Position numbers and translations under genes: made by a program. The notes beneath the pieces were generated by a model. It saw nothing but the letters and a program-made list of their open reading frames with translations. It made no database searches and was not told the DNA's origin. From Eubacterium limosum (lineage in GTDB: Bacteria > Bacillota > Clostridia > Eubacteriales > Eubacteriaceae): DNA of 64,000 bases. The first letter of the stretch is position 1. Every line of letters starts with the position of its first letter. The stretch is from the NCBI RefSeq assembly GCF_000807675.2, contig NZ_CP019962.1, positions 3,693,157 through 3,757,156 on the forward strand. The letters are read 5' to 3'. This document shows, one piece after another, positions 16,755 through 25,545 of this stretch.

Positions 16755-17342
16755 ATGCTGATCTCAAAGGGAAAACTGGAGCTGGTGGAGGAGACCCTGA
16801 AGGAGGATGGAAGAACCCCACTGAACTGTTATAAATTCATTTACGATGAAATGCCCCGATGCCCGGACTGCGGCGCTCCCATGCACGAAAGAGACCGTTT
16901 AAGCGGTAAAGACAGACGGAACTTTACCGGTATGGACGGCACCCTCAGCAAGGTCGAAATACGCCGTGTCGTTTGTGATGATAAAGCCTGCTACAACCAT
17001 AACCACCCTAAACGCAACCTTCCAGACATACTGGTGCCTTACGGCCGTTACGACGCCGAAGTGCACCAGGCGGTCGCCGACGGCAGCAACGAGGTGCCCT
17101 GTTCACCGAGCACGATAAAACGGATGCTTAAAAAAATAGCAGACCAGCTCATGATGCTTTTGTGGGCTCTCACTCAGATGGGAATTCATCTGTCCATTTG
17201 TAAAGAGGAGTGTAAAGCCATGGATTTATGGCCTATTCTAAGAAACGCTGTGGCTGGATTTGACCGCTGGTATCTCCGGGCACTCAAAATGACCGTTAAC
17301 CGTTTTGGCGCTTTGTACTGGAAATGCAACGACACGGGCTGA
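16755..17342 (+). CDS. DUF6431 domain protein, zinc-ribbon and HTH
   Basis: A 195-residue protein. The N-terminal half contains RCPDCGAPMHERDRLSGKDRR and CDDKACYNHNHPKRNLPDILVPYGRYD, a cysteine/histidine-rich zinc-binding arrangement like those at the start of transposase-related proteins. The second half includes CSPSTIKRMLKKIADQL, an HTH-like helix pair. As I recall the family (DUF6431), members are scattered in multiple copies in clostridial genomes and are suspected mobile-element accessories; no catalytic residues are evident. It opens a short run of phage-like genes. Confidence 0.65.
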   Translation: MLISKGKLELVEETLKEDGRTPLNCYKFIYDEMPRCPDCGAPMHERDRLSGKDRRNFTGMDGTLSKVEIRRVVCDDKACYNHNHPKRNLPDILVPYGRYDAEVHQAVADGSNEVPCSPSTIKRMLKKIADQLMMLLWALTQMGIHLSICKEECKAMDLWPILRNAVAGFDRWYLRALKMTVNRFGALYWKCNDTG

Positions 17343-17412
17343 GTCTGCGTGCTAAGATGTCTGTATCATCCTAAAAGCGATGAAATTTTTAAATCAAACT
17401 GGAGGTACAGTG

Positions 17413-18252
17413 ATGAAAGACAACAGAGAGCGCCCGGGAAACACCCGCGGCCTTGTTCATGGTGCAAAAAATCAGGAAATAACGGAAAATACGGCGCAGA
17501 CAGACATGGAATGCGCCAATGTGGTGGTCACCCTGTGCGGCGAGCAGCCTGTGGTATCAAGCCGCCGGGTAGCCGTGGATTTTGGCAAGGAGCACAAAAG
17601 TGTGCTGCGGCGTATTGCCCAGCTTAACCGGGAGACCACAGCGCAGAATTGCGCCGGTCTTTTTATCCCCTGGTCCTACGCCGACGCGGCGGGCAGAAAG
17701 CGAAAGGCTTATCAGATCACCCGGGATGGCTTCACCCTGCTCATCATGAGCTTTACCGGCTCCCGGGCGCTGGAATGGAAGATCCGCTATATGCAGGCCT
17801 TTAACCAGATGGAGGAAAAGCTGCGAAACCAGGCGCCAGCGCTGCCCGAGGGCGACGCCCTTATGGCCATGGCGGTACTGGAGGCAAGAGACATCATCAA
17901 AAACCTGAAGCCTGAAGCCGACTATGCCAGAAAAGTACTCGACAATAAAGGCCTGACACCCATTACCGGTATCGCCAAGGATTACGGTATGACCGCCGAG
18001 TTTATGAACCGACTCCTGCACAGCCTGGGCGTACAGTACCGCATCGGCAAGCGCTGGTATCTTTACTCGGACTACCAGGCCGACGGCTACGCGGCTACCA
18101 AGACCGACACCATTTATAAAAAGGATGGCACCGCCAAGGTGGTGGAGAGCCTGCAGTGGACACCGAAAGGCCGGCGTTTCCTGTACGATCTGCTTGCAGA
18201 AAACAACCTGTATCCTGTACTGGAGCGTGGACAGCATGAATCTGCTCGCTGA
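17413..18252 (+). CDS. Rha-family phage regulatory protein
   Basis: A 279-residue protein with ATG at 17413 behind GGAGG. Residues about 35-135 form the Rha (pRha) domain: VSSRRVAVDFGKEHKSVLRRI, then YQITRDGFTLLIMSFTGSRALEWKIRYMQAFNQME. The C-terminal 120 residues (GLTPITGIAKDYGMTAEFMNRLLHSLGVQYRIGKRWYLY) match the phage antirepressor KilAC type. Such proteins modulate phage lysis-lysogeny. Neighbours are small overlapping genes and an XRE repressor, with no head or tail genes, so this is a prophage remnant or small element. Confidence 0.85.
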   Translation: MKDNRERPGNTRGLVHGAKNQEITENTAQTDMECANVVVTLCGEQPVVSSRRVAVDFGKEHKSVLRRIAQLNRETTAQNCAGLFIPWSYADAAGRKRKAYQITRDGFTLLIMSFTGSRALEWKIRYMQAFNQMEEKLRNQAPALPEGDALMAMAVLEARDIIKNLKPEADYARKVLDNKGLTPITGIAKDYGMTAEFMNRLLHSLGVQYRIGKRWYLYSDYQADGYAATKTDTIYKKDGTAKVVESLQWTPKGRRFLYDLLAENNLYPVLERGQHESAR

Positions 18253-18793
18253 ATTTCTCGCCTTTTTTGCCTGGCTCAGCCGCCATCCCAAAAGAGGGCT
18301 GGAATACAAGGGTTTCTGGATTTATCTGCTGTACCAGAACAACCAGAGCGCTGTCAGAGATCCAGACGGCGACTGGCACTGGCCCGTATGGTTTGAGGTG
18401 GATAATCCCGGGCTCAAGGCCTTTCTGAATATTGAGGACCGGCGGCAGGTCGCCTACTACAGAAGCCGGCTGATCCGGGATGATCGTATCGACTACCGGA
18501 AGGCCGGCGGCATTTATCAATATGCCTTAAAGCCCTTTGACCGCAGAACAATCCAGACCACCATCTGTCTGGAGGACCACACCAGTCTGCGGGTATGGAC
18601 GGCGGCAGGGAATAACGGCGGGAAGCCCGCTAAGTCCGGGAATCCCTGCGGATTCTGGATTCCCCCGGCCCTCACCGAGGAGGAGCGCAGAGAACTGGCC
18701 CTGAAATACCCAAATGATATTCAGCGTTTCTGGGCAGAACAGGCTTTAAGAGAACAGAAAGCAAGAGAGGAGGAAGCCAAATGGGCTTACTGA
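18236..18793 (+). CDS. Hypothetical phage-type protein
   Basis: A 185-residue protein with ATG at 18236, overlapping the end of the Rha gene by 17 bases. The sequence is rich in Trp and Tyr (GFWIYLLYQNNQSAVRDPDGDWHWPVWFE) with DNA-binding-like helical segments in the middle. It shows no motif I can place in a family. Its tight coupling with the genes either side implies one operon. It could be a replication or regulatory protein; I make no firm call. Confidence 0.6.
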   Translation: MNLLAEFLAFFAWLSRHPKRGLEYKGFWIYLLYQNNQSAVRDPDGDWHWPVWFEVDNPGLKAFLNIEDRRQVAYYRSRLIRDDRIDYRKAGGIYQYALKPFDRRTIQTTICLEDHTSLRVWTAAGNNGGKPAKSGNPCGFWIPPALTEEERRELALKYPNDIQRFWAEQALREQKAREEEAKWAY

Positions 18794-19002
18794 AAGATAC
18801 TTACGCGGATCTTTACGGCGAACGCTTCGACACCAACCCCGCCTACACCGAGTATGACTGCATGGCCGAGGGTGCCCTGCACATCAGCCTGATGGCACGC
18901 ACCCTTTCCGAGGCCGAGGATGCCTTTGCCGATATCCTGGGGCATGCCGAGGACAATGTACCGGGTCTTAAGCTCAGGCTCCAGTGGGTAGACGAACAAT
19001 GA
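18781..19002 (+). CDS. Small hypothetical protein of the phage-like operon
   Basis: A 73-residue acidic protein, MGLLKDTYADLYGERFDTNP onwards, with ATG at 18781 behind GAGAGGAGG and a 13-base overlap with the previous gene. Its stop overlaps the start of the XRE gene (ATGA). No family was recognised. Its size, acidity and place resemble small phage early proteins. Confidence 0.55.
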   Translation: MGLLKDTYADLYGERFDTNPAYTEYDCMAEGALHISLMARTLSEAEDAFADILGHAEDNVPGLKLRLQWVDEQ

Positions 19003-19238
19003 GCATTGAGCTTGCCCGCTGGGTACGCGACAATCGAAACGCCAGAGGCCTTACCCAGCCTCAGCTGGCAGAAGCTGTGGGCGTAAGCGATAAAACAATC
19101 TTCAGGGCTGAGCGGGGCGATCCCCTCAGCGCTTACACTCTCGATCAGCTTGTCCGATATTTTGGTAAGCCCCTGCCAGAAGAGCCTCCAAGCTTTATCG
19201 GCCACTTCTCCCTGATCCTTTACCGTCAATATCTGTAA
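18999..19238 (+). CDS. XRE-family regulator of the phage-like operon
   Basis: A 79-residue HTH protein: RDNRNARGLTQPQLAEAVGVSDKTIFRAERG is a clear XRE motif. ATG at 18999 overlaps the previous stop in ATGA, so translation is coupled. The protein ends in a short tail (FIGHFSLILYRQYL) that may reflect a truncation, since the structured repeat begins immediately afterwards. It could be a phage repressor remnant. Confidence 0.75.
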   Translation: MSIELARWVRDNRNARGLTQPQLAEAVGVSDKTIFRAERGDPLSAYTLDQLVRYFGKPLPEEPPSFIGHFSLILYRQYL

Positions 19239-19450
19239 CGCACAGCCCGGGACTGCGCCTTTTATCCAGATAAGAAAAAAGGTCCAGGCGCTGTGGTAAA
19301 CGATCCGGAATCGTGCCACTTTACCGGAACAGCCGGACACTGGCGAGATCAAGGGTCAACATTCATGAATAAGATACATGCGAGGGGAAGTGCCCGCAGG
19401 ACGCTTTTTTCTTCCTTAGGTAAAAGGCTTCGTCTCTCAGTTTTTTGATA
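19239..19450 (+). ncRNA. Structured repeat element, copy 2
   Basis: Matches the element at 14703-14912. Here the second stem is GGTAAA/TTTACC (19298-19329 region), where copy 1 has GATA/TATC, and the last hairpin is GCG/CGC instead of GAGAG/CTCTC. These paired changes support a folded RNA under selection. It begins directly after the XRE stop and is followed by a terminator at 19456. Identity unknown. Confidence 0.55.
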
Positions 19451-19455
19451 CGCTG

Positions 19456-19488
19456 GGGCACAGCACATTTCTGCGCTGTGCTCTTTTT
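19456..19488 (+). terminator. Intrinsic terminator, recurrent hairpin family
   Basis: GCACAGC (19458-19464) pairs with GCTGTGC (19475-19481), followed by TCTTTTT. Closes the phage-like region and structured element. Confidence 0.8.
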
Positions 19489-19569
19489 AAAAAAAGTTTT
19501 CTTAAATTAAATCCTCATGGCCTGTTCAAACGTTATATAATACAAGGGGACGCCCGGAGGAGGAAAAAC

Positions 19570-20097
19570 TTGACGCGTGAAGATATTTTACTGAGAAAAA
19601 TTGAAAATGGAGACCGGCAGGCACTGGATAAGCTGATTAATGACTATTATCCGGATATTTTCCGGTATTGCCTCTGGCACACCAGGGACAAAACCGCCGC
19701 TGAGGACGCTACCCAGGAAACCTTTCTGAAAGTGGTGCGTTTTTGGGATGCCTACCGGCACCAGGGGCATTTCAGAGCCTGGCTCTACAAAATAGCCGCC
19801 AATGTGTGCCGCGACGCGTGGCGCAAATCCAATGAAGAGCCTCTGCCGGAAAACCTCACCTATGATGAAGCCGGCTTTGGCCTCGCGGAATCGGACGCGG
19901 ATTTTATCCGTATAGTGGAGTATCTGCCGGATGAAGTCCGTGAACTGGTGCTCCTGCGCTTTGCTCAGGACCTTACCCTGCGGGAGATCGCGGAGGTCAC
20001 CGGGCTGCCAATGCGCACCATACAGTCACGCCTGCGGGCAGCCCTGAAAAAAATTAAAAAACAGCTGCTAAAAGGAGAGCTATGCCATGAATCATAA
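19570..20097 (+). CDS. ECF-type RNA polymerase sigma factor
   Basis: A 175-residue sigma-70 family factor with only regions 2 and 4. Region 2 reads YYPDIFRYCLWHTRDKTAAEDATQETFLKVVRFWDAY and region 4 LPDEVRELVLLRFAQDLTLREIAEVTGLPMRTIQSRLRAALKKIK. TTG at 19570 follows GGAGGAGG and is the best start. TATAAT at 19536-19541 may be its basal promoter. It is coupled to a membrane protein (11-base overlap) and then to an ABC transporter, so it probably directs transcription of this cassette in response to an envelope signal. Confidence 0.9.
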   Translation: MTREDILLRKIENGDRQALDKLINDYYPDIFRYCLWHTRDKTAAEDATQETFLKVVRFWDAYRHQGHFRAWLYKIAANVCRDAWRKSNEEPLPENLTYDEAGFGLAESDADFIRIVEYLPDEVRELVLLRFAQDLTLREIAEVTGLPMRTIQSRLRAALKKIKKQLLKGELCHES

Positions 20098-20842
20098 ATT
20101 AGAAAAGAAAATGAGGAGTACCTTAAAAGCGCCGGTTCCGGTATCTGAGGAACATCTGGAAGCGACAAAGGAGGCTGCATACAGGCTTTATACCGGCCGC
20201 AGGCAGCGGCAGAAAATATCCTTTCCCGCGTTCCTGTTTGCGCAGGTACGTTTCTGCGGCGTTTGGGTCTGGCTTCTGCAGGGCGGCGTCTTGTTTGCCC
20301 TCTTTCTGGTTTTAAACAGCATTCTCGGCGGTGATTTAAACGCCATAAAGCCACATCACCTGCCAGAGGTGCTCAGCCTGTGCGCAGTGCTGATCGCAGC
20401 TACAAGCCTGCCGGGCATCAGCCGCTCTTTCAGATACCGGATGGTTGAGATGGAGGCAGCAACGCGTTTATCCCTGCCCGGCCTCATCCTGTGCCGGCTG
20501 CTCATCCTGGGACTGGCGGACTTTTTCATTCTGGCCATTACCTTTGCCGCAGCCATCTGGCAGACCAGCCTGAGCGGGCTGGACACTGCAGTGTATCTGC
20601 TGCTGCCTTTTTTATCCGCCTGCCTTGGCAGCCTCCTGATTATCCGGCATGCGCCCGGAGAGCGCCTGCTGTTCCTTGGCACTTTGTTCTGCGGCGTACT
20701 TTTTCTGGCTTTGTGGCTGGCCGGAAGCCTGAAACCAGGCATCTATCAGCAGACCGGGGCGCTGGCTGTGCTCGCGATCCTCTGCGGCGCGGCTGTTTTA
20801 ATACAGTGCCGGAAGCTCATCAGAGATTATAACATTGAATAG
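20087..20842 (+). CDS. Membrane protein, possible anti-sigma partner
   Basis: A 251-residue protein with a cytosolic N-terminal segment of about 45 residues and some six hydrophobic helices after it. The gene starts inside the end of the sigma factor gene, which is the usual place of an anti-sigma factor. No zinc-anti-sigma (HxxxCxxC) motif is visible, and the membrane part resembles an ABC-2 type partner more than a typical anti-sigma. A role either as signal receptor or as a subunit of the following transporter is possible. Confidence 0.6.
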   Translation: MNHKLEKKMRSTLKAPVPVSEEHLEATKEAAYRLYTGRRQRQKISFPAFLFAQVRFCGVWVWLLQGGVLFALFLVLNSILGGDLNAIKPHHLPEVLSLCAVLIAATSLPGISRSFRYRMVEMEAATRLSLPGLILCRLLILGLADFFILAITFAAAIWQTSLSGLDTAVYLLLPFLSACLGSLLIIRHAPGERLLFLGTLFCGVLFLALWLAGSLKPGIYQQTGALAVLAILCGAAVLIQCRKLIRDYNIE

Positions 20843-20853
20843 GAAGTGAAACG

Positions 20854-21741
20854 ATGGAACTTAAAATCAACCGATTGACTAAACGATATAAGGATAAGCT
20901 GGCCGTGGACGGTGTCAGCCTGAAGTTAACGCCGGGTATCTGGGGGCTTCTGGGTGCCAACGGTGCGGGAAAAACCACCATGATGCGCATGGTGGCAGGC
21001 ATTTTAAAGCCGACCTCCGGCGGTGTGTTTTACGATGGTCTAAGCATTGACGACCTGGGGGAGAGCTACCGGGATATCTTCGGGTATCTGCCCCAGACCT
21101 TTGGCTTTTATCCTGAATTTACAGTAAAAAATTATCTGGAATATATGAGCGCTTTGAAGGGGATTGGCAAAAAGGACGCTTCCCGGAAAATCGAGAGCCT
21201 GCTCCAGGTGCTTGCGCTGAGCGATGTGAAAAACAAAAAGATCCGCAGGCTGTCCGGCGGCATGCAGCGCAGAGTAGGAATTGCCCAGGCCCTGCTCAAT
21301 GATCCTGAAATTTTGATTCTGGATGAACCCACCAGCGGCCTGGACCCGGGCGAGCGGGTGCGTTTCCGAAATATACTGGCCGAGTTTGCCCAGGAGAGAA
21401 TCGTCCTTATTTCCACCCATATTGTATCCGACGTAGAAAACATTGCCACCCGAAACGCTGTCATGAAAGAGGGACGGATTATTGCGGCAGGCAGCACCGA
21501 TGAGCTGGTGGCTGCCATGAAGGGCCGCGTATGGCGTACCGAGGTGCCTGAAAGCGATCTGTTTAAATGCGAACGCCTTGTCCGTGTCGCCAATATCCGG
21601 AGCGAATCCGGAGGGCGGGCCTCGCTTCGTTATCTGGCCGAAAACCCGGTACTGCCGGGCTCAGCGCCGGAAACGCCGCGTCTCGAGGACTTATACCTCT
21701 GGCTTTTCCCGGAAGATTCAGGAACAGAGGAGGTGCAGTGA
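20854..21741 (+). CDS. ABC transporter ATP-binding protein
   Basis: A 295-residue ATPase. Walker A is GANGAGKTT (residues 34-42), the Q-loop is in YLPQTFGFYP, the signature is LSGGMQRRVGIAQAL, Walker B is ILILDEPTSGLD, and the switch His lies in STHIVSDVE. It resembles ATPases of ABC-2 exporters (bacitracin/lantibiotic immunity or unknown-peptide type). It energises the two permeases that follow, whose first start codon overlaps its stop (TGATG). Likely acts at the cytosolic face of the membrane. Confidence 0.92.
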   Translation: MELKINRLTKRYKDKLAVDGVSLKLTPGIWGLLGANGAGKTTMMRMVAGILKPTSGGVFYDGLSIDDLGESYRDIFGYLPQTFGFYPEFTVKNYLEYMSALKGIGKKDASRKIESLLQVLALSDVKNKKIRRLSGGMQRRVGIAQALLNDPEILILDEPTSGLDPGERVRFRNILAEFAQERIVLISTHIVSDVENIATRNAVMKEGRIIAAGSTDELVAAMKGRVWRTEVPESDLFKCERLVRVANIRSESGGRASLRYLAENPVLPGSAPETPRLEDLYLWLFPEDSGTEEVQ

Positions 21742-22946
21742 TGTTTAACGTACTCTGTATGGAATTTAAACGCCTTTTCAAAAGCCGTATGGTATGGATA
21801 CTATGCGCCGCGTCTCTGGTGATTGCTCTGCTGCTTTGCGTGATGGTGGTGGACAACGTAAGCTACGGCCGCCGGGATGACCCAGACGCCAAAATCGGCC
21901 TGGAGGCAGTCGCAGCGGTCAAGGAAGCCTACAGCCCTCTTTATGGGGCGGTTACACCTGAAAAGCTGGAGTCCGCCTTTGAAACCTATATCAATACATC
22001 AAATGCTTATGAGGAAAAAATGCCGGCCTCGGTTTATAAAGAAAAAATAGCGCCAATTCAGCCGGCCCTCAACTGGATTTTCAGCGCCTTTGACGATTCT
22101 GAAATCACAAGCGCCGACCAGGTGGGAGGTTTCTACGCCCAGCGATTCCACAATATTGAAAACCAGCTGGCGGATAAATACGCCAACGCGCCACAGGCAA
22201 AGCAGGCGGCACTGGAACTTAACAGCAGGGTAGAAACCCCTTTCAATTATGCCTACGGCTATGGGGATACCAGTCCGGATATCATTGTTTTGCTGCTCCT
22301 GGTTCTTGGGCTGTTCTGCACCGCCATGGCCGCGCCGGTTTTTGCCGCGGACTACCACAGCCGGGCCGATGATATCCAGCGCTGTACCCGCTACGGCAGG
22401 GGCAAGCTGAGCGCCGCGCGGTCATTGGCGGTGCTTATCCTGGTTTTGGCCATAGCAGTCGCCAGCATGGGCGTTTATATGATTATTTTAAACAGCATTT
22501 TTGGCTGGGAGGGGCTTTCATCCTCCCTTCAGACCGCCTTTGCGGCCTGGGGTATCGCCCCCATGAACGTGGGCGATATGATGCGTATGACTTTTTTTGC
22601 CGGTATTCTCACCCTGCTGGCCACAGCTTCCTGCAGCCTGTTTGTGTCCTCCCGGTGCAAATCGCCCACAACAGCGCTCATCGTCAGCTTCTGCGTCAGC
22701 CTCCTGCCTGTTTTTCTGGGGTTCGCGGGCATTAAGGCAAGCTGGCTGTACGCGCTGCTGCCCTCAGGCGGAACGGCCATAGAGAACAGCTTTTACTACG
22801 CTCTGACACTCAACAGCCTTGAGTTCCTTCACCTTGGGAGCTTTACCCTATGGCTGCCCTACGCTTATATTCTTTTTGCTGCAGTGGAGATCCCGCTGTT
22901 TATCCTGCTGACCATACTGTCCCACAAGGGACGGCAGGTCGCCTGA
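21741..22946 (+). CDS. ABC-2 type permease, first of a tandem pair
   Basis: A 401-residue membrane protein starting at the ATG at 21741, behind GAGGAGG. One N-terminal helix (about residues 17-37) is followed by a roughly 150-residue extracytosolic domain and five to six C-terminal helices. It is clearly homologous to the next protein: both share YAYGYGD, GWEGL, LTLLATASC, VSSRC, TLWLPYAY and VEIPLF. Together with the ATPase they would form a heterodimeric exporter. Substrate unknown. Confidence 0.85.
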   Translation: MFNVLCMEFKRLFKSRMVWILCAASLVIALLLCVMVVDNVSYGRRDDPDAKIGLEAVAAVKEAYSPLYGAVTPEKLESAFETYINTSNAYEEKMPASVYKEKIAPIQPALNWIFSAFDDSEITSADQVGGFYAQRFHNIENQLADKYANAPQAKQAALELNSRVETPFNYAYGYGDTSPDIIVLLLLVLGLFCTAMAAPVFAADYHSRADDIQRCTRYGRGKLSAARSLAVLILVLAIAVASMGVYMIILNSIFGWEGLSSSLQTAFAAWGIAPMNVGDMMRMTFFAGILTLLATASCSLFVSSRCKSPTTALIVSFCVSLLPVFLGFAGIKASWLYALLPSGGTAIENSFYYALTLNSLEFLHLGSFTLWLPYAYILFAAVEIPLFILLTILSHKGRQVA

Positions 22947-22966
22947 GCGGTGAAAGGGGAGCGGCC

Positions 22967-24175
22967 ATGATAAAAGTCTTTTTACACGAATTTAAACGGC
23001 TGTGCCTGAACCGTACGGTTCAGGTGCTGTCGGCCCTTTCAGTCGTGTTTGCTGTCCTGCTGGTGTATGTGGTCATATCAAACACTGATTATGGCGTTTA
23101 TGGCAGCCGGGCATATCGAAGCGGCCTGGATGCCATCGCCCACGCAAAAACGGTCTACAAACCGTCATATGGCTTCGTTACGCCGGAAAAACTGGCGGCA
23201 TCCCTTAAAGTCTATCAGGATACTGCAGTAGATTACCCGGAGGGCCAGATACCGGACGCTGTAAGAGAAAAGAAAACAGCGCCTCTGTCTCCTGTGCTCC
23301 GGCTGCTGCTGTATACTTACGATACCCTTGATGTATCTGTTGAAACGGCTGCGGATTTTTACAAGCAGCGTGAAACAATCATTGAAAAGTCCGTTGATGA
23401 GCAGTACCCCGATTCACCCGCGGTCCAGGATAACGTAAAAAACATTAACCAAAGGGTTAGAACCCCGTTTTATTACGCCTATGGTTATGGCGACAGCGAT
23501 GGGCCGGAATTTCTGGTTTTTCTTCTGTTTGTGCTGGTCTTTTTCTGTGCGGTCATTGCCGCACCGGTCTTTTCAGAGGATTACAGCAGCCGGGCCGACG
23601 ATATTCAGCGCTGCTGCCGCTATGGAAGGCAACAGCTTGGAACCGCCCGAATATTAGCAGTATATACCCTGGTTCTTTTGCTGGTAATGGTCTGTACCGG
23701 AATTTATCTGGTTTCACTGAATACGCTATTTGGCTGGGAGGGGTTAAAGGCATCCCTTCAGACCCGCTATTTCACAACCGCAATCACACCAATGACGATC
23801 GGCGGCGTTATGGGTGCCACAGTGCTGTCGGGCATTCTTACCTTACTGGCTACGGCATCCTGCGCCGTATTTGTATCCTCAAGATGCAGATCACCAGTGG
23901 CCGCCTTGGCGGGAAGTGTAATGATCGCGCTGCTGCCCGCTTTTCTCTCTTTTCTCCATATTTTGGAGGGAGGGCTGGCTTCGCTGCTGCCTTCTGGTGG
24001 TATCATCTCTGGCAATGGCTTTTATCAGACACTGTCTCAAAACAGCCTGGAATTTTTAAACGGTGGCGCATTTACCCTGTGGCTGCCTTACGCCTATGTC
24101 CTTTTTGCTGCGGTGGAGATCCCGCTTTTCAGCGTGCTGACAGTCTGGTCCTACAAAAAACAAGAGGTTTACTAA
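22967..24175 (+). CDS. ABC-2 type permease, second of a tandem pair
   Basis: A 402-residue paralogue of the preceding permease with the same layout: an N-terminal helix, a long outside loop (about residues 40-180), then the C-terminal helices. ATG at 22967 follows GGGGAG. The pair arose by gene duplication and has diverged, so the complex is probably heteromeric. A terminator directly after the stop ends the sigma factor-ABC operon. Confidence 0.85.
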   Translation: MIKVFLHEFKRLCLNRTVQVLSALSVVFAVLLVYVVISNTDYGVYGSRAYRSGLDAIAHAKTVYKPSYGFVTPEKLAASLKVYQDTAVDYPEGQIPDAVREKKTAPLSPVLRLLLYTYDTLDVSVETAADFYKQRETIIEKSVDEQYPDSPAVQDNVKNINQRVRTPFYYAYGYGDSDGPEFLVFLLFVLVFFCAVIAAPVFSEDYSSRADDIQRCCRYGRQQLGTARILAVYTLVLLLVMVCTGIYLVSLNTLFGWEGLKASLQTRYFTTAITPMTIGGVMGATVLSGILTLLATASCAVFVSSRCRSPVAALAGSVMIALLPAFLSFLHILEGGLASLLPSGGIISGNGFYQTLSQNSLEFLNGGAFTLWLPYAYVLFAAVEIPLFSVLTVWSYKKQEVY

Positions 24176-24176
24176 A

Positions 24177-24206
24177 AAAGCACGGCGCATTTTTGCGCCG
24201 TGCTTT
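24177..24206. terminator. Bidirectional terminator, recurrent hairpin family
   Basis: AAAGCACGGCGCA (24177-24189) pairs perfectly with TGCGCCGTGCTTT (24194-24206), loop TTTT. A/T tracts on both flanks allow use by the ABC operon and the convergent YjbQ gene. Confidence 0.85.
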
Positions 24207-24208
24207 GC

Positions 24209-24625
24209 CTATTCGCCAATAATTTTAATGAGCGCATGCTTATCGCGCTTGCCGTCAAACTCAAAATAAAAGATCTGTTCCCAGGTTCCAAAATCCAGAC
24301 GGCCATCTGTGACCGCTACGACCACTTCGCGGCCCATGACGGTCCGCTTGAGATGCGCGTCAGCGTTATCCTCAAAACCGTTGTGGTGATACTGGCTGTA
24401 GGGCTTTTCTGGAGCCAGTTTTTCGAGCCATACCTCATAATCGTGGTGCAGGCCGCTCTCGTCATCATTGATGAACACACTGGCGGTGATGTTCATGGCG
24501 TTGACCAGCACCAGGCCCTCACGGATTCCACTGTCGGCCAGTGCTGCCTCGACATCCGGTGTAATATTGACAAGACCTCTGCGGGTCGGCAGGTTAAAAT
24601 GCAGTTCTTTTCGATAAGATTTCAT
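24209..24625 (-). CDS. YjbQ family (secondary thiamine-phosphate synthase-like) protein
   Basis: A 138-residue protein. I start at the ATG at 24625, directly after ATAGGAGG. Conserved family blocks are present: [68 protein letters not shown] and [18 protein letters not shown]. YjbQ/UPF0047 proteins form trimers and show weak thiamine-phosphate synthase activity in vitro; the real role is unsettled. It lies 20 bases downstream of the S24 repressor gene and may share its transcript. Confidence 0.88.
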   Translation of the reverse strand: MKSYRKELHFNLPTRRGLVNITPDVEAALADSGIREGLVLVNAMNITASVFINDDESGLHHDYEVWLEKLAPEKPYSQYHHNGFEDNADAHLKRTVMGREVVVAVTDGRLDFGTWEQIFYFEFDGKRDKHALIKIIGE

Positions 24626-24645
24626 AAATCCTCCTATAAATAAAA

Positions 24646-25326
24646 TTAATAACATTCAAAGAAGCGCTCATAGACGCGTTTCTGGTAAACAACGGAACCA
24701 ATGACCTGAACATTATCCTTATTAAGGTCATAAATCTCCACTTCAAAGGCAGGATTGTGGGGCTGAAGAATAACCTGATTTTTTCGGAAAGAGACCTTCC
24801 GGATCTTGAGGTCCGACTCGCCCACATGCAGCGCGGTCAGATCACCGGATTTTAAAAAGGTGTTGAGCTTGACCACCACATAATCGTTTTTCATCAGTGT
24901 GGGTTCCATGCTGGCGTCTGTGATCTCCATGGCAAAGACCGGGCCCCATTTTGCCAGCTGGTCGCTGGGCAGCGTGAGGGTGTGGATTGTTTTCTCGTTG
25001 GAAAAAACCGGCAGCTGATATTTGATACTCCCGAAAACCGAAAGTGTCACCTCCGCTCCAAAGGCCTGAGTGTCGCTAAGTACCTCGCGCTCATACATAG
25101 AGACCGGACGGCCCATCAACCACAGGGGGCTGACATCAAAGTACGCTGCCATCTCCCGGATGGTGGTAATTTTTGGAGCCATCTCACCCCGGGTATAACG
25201 TGAAATACTTGGGGGAGAAAGGTTGAACTTCCGTGACATCGAATAGGTGGTTTCATTGAAATTCGTCATCAGGTATTTTAGACGCTGGCCAAAGACCTGT
25301 TTATCGACGGTATGTTTTTTATCCAT
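24646..25326 (-). CDS. XRE/S24 LexA-like repressor
   Basis: A 226-residue repressor with an N-terminal HTH ([36 protein letters not shown], about residues 25-60) and a C-terminal S24 peptidase domain with nucleophile Ser139 ([11 protein letters not shown]) and lysine candidates in SDLKIRKV. The usual Ala-Gly or Cys-Gly cleavage site is not evident in the linker, so self-cleavage is doubtful. I start at the ATG at 25326 behind GGAGGTG. It is divergent from a tiny gene with a strong promoter and has a dyad TGTAT-ATC-ATACA over its own -10 box, suggesting control of both. Confidence 0.88.
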   Translation of the reverse strand: MDKKHTVDKQVFGQRLKYLMTNFNETTYSMSRKFNLSPPSISRYTRGEMAPKITTIREMAAYFDVSPLWLMGRPVSMYEREVLSDTQAFGAEVTLSVFGSIKYQLPVFSNEKTIHTLTLPSDQLAKWGPVFAMEITDASMEPTLMKNDYVVVKLNTFLKSGDLTALHVGESDLKIRKVSFRKNQVILQPHNPAFEVEIYDLNKDNVQVIGSVVYQKRVYERFFECY

Positions 25327-25342
25327 TGTACACCTCCGCTTT

Positions 25343-25376
25343 TGTATATCATACACCAAACAAGTGCAAAACACAA
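25343..25376 (-). promoter_or_regulatory. Promoter and operator of the S24 repressor
   Basis: On the minus strand TTGTGT (25371-25376), 17 bases, TATGAT (25348-25353). The dyad TGTAT-ATC-ATACA (25343-25355) covers the -10 box. The layout is that of an autoregulated repressor. Confidence 0.6.
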
Positions 25377-25466
25377 TATTAAAGCAGGTATCTTCTGCAT
25401 ATATTACGTAACACAACCTTATAGAGTGGTCTCTCTTAAAGCCTGGGTGTATTTTTCTGAATACAA

Positions 25467-25495
25467 TTGATTTTTCTGAGTTCAGGGTATATAAT
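25467..25495 (+). promoter_or_regulatory. Strong sigma-A promoter of a tiny gene
   Basis: TTGATT (25467-25472), 17 bases, TATAAT (25490-25495). Transcription would run rightward into the 27-codon frame at 25546 and stop at the terminator at 25647. Confidence 0.75.
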
Positions 25496-25545
25496 ACAAG
25501 TACAAATTCGTTTACAAAAACTAAAGAATCGAGGGTGGAAAAATA

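Noticed and set aside
24200-24643. Plus-strand frame opposite YjbQ
   Set aside because: Lies wholly over the well-supported YjbQ gene and has no ribosome site.
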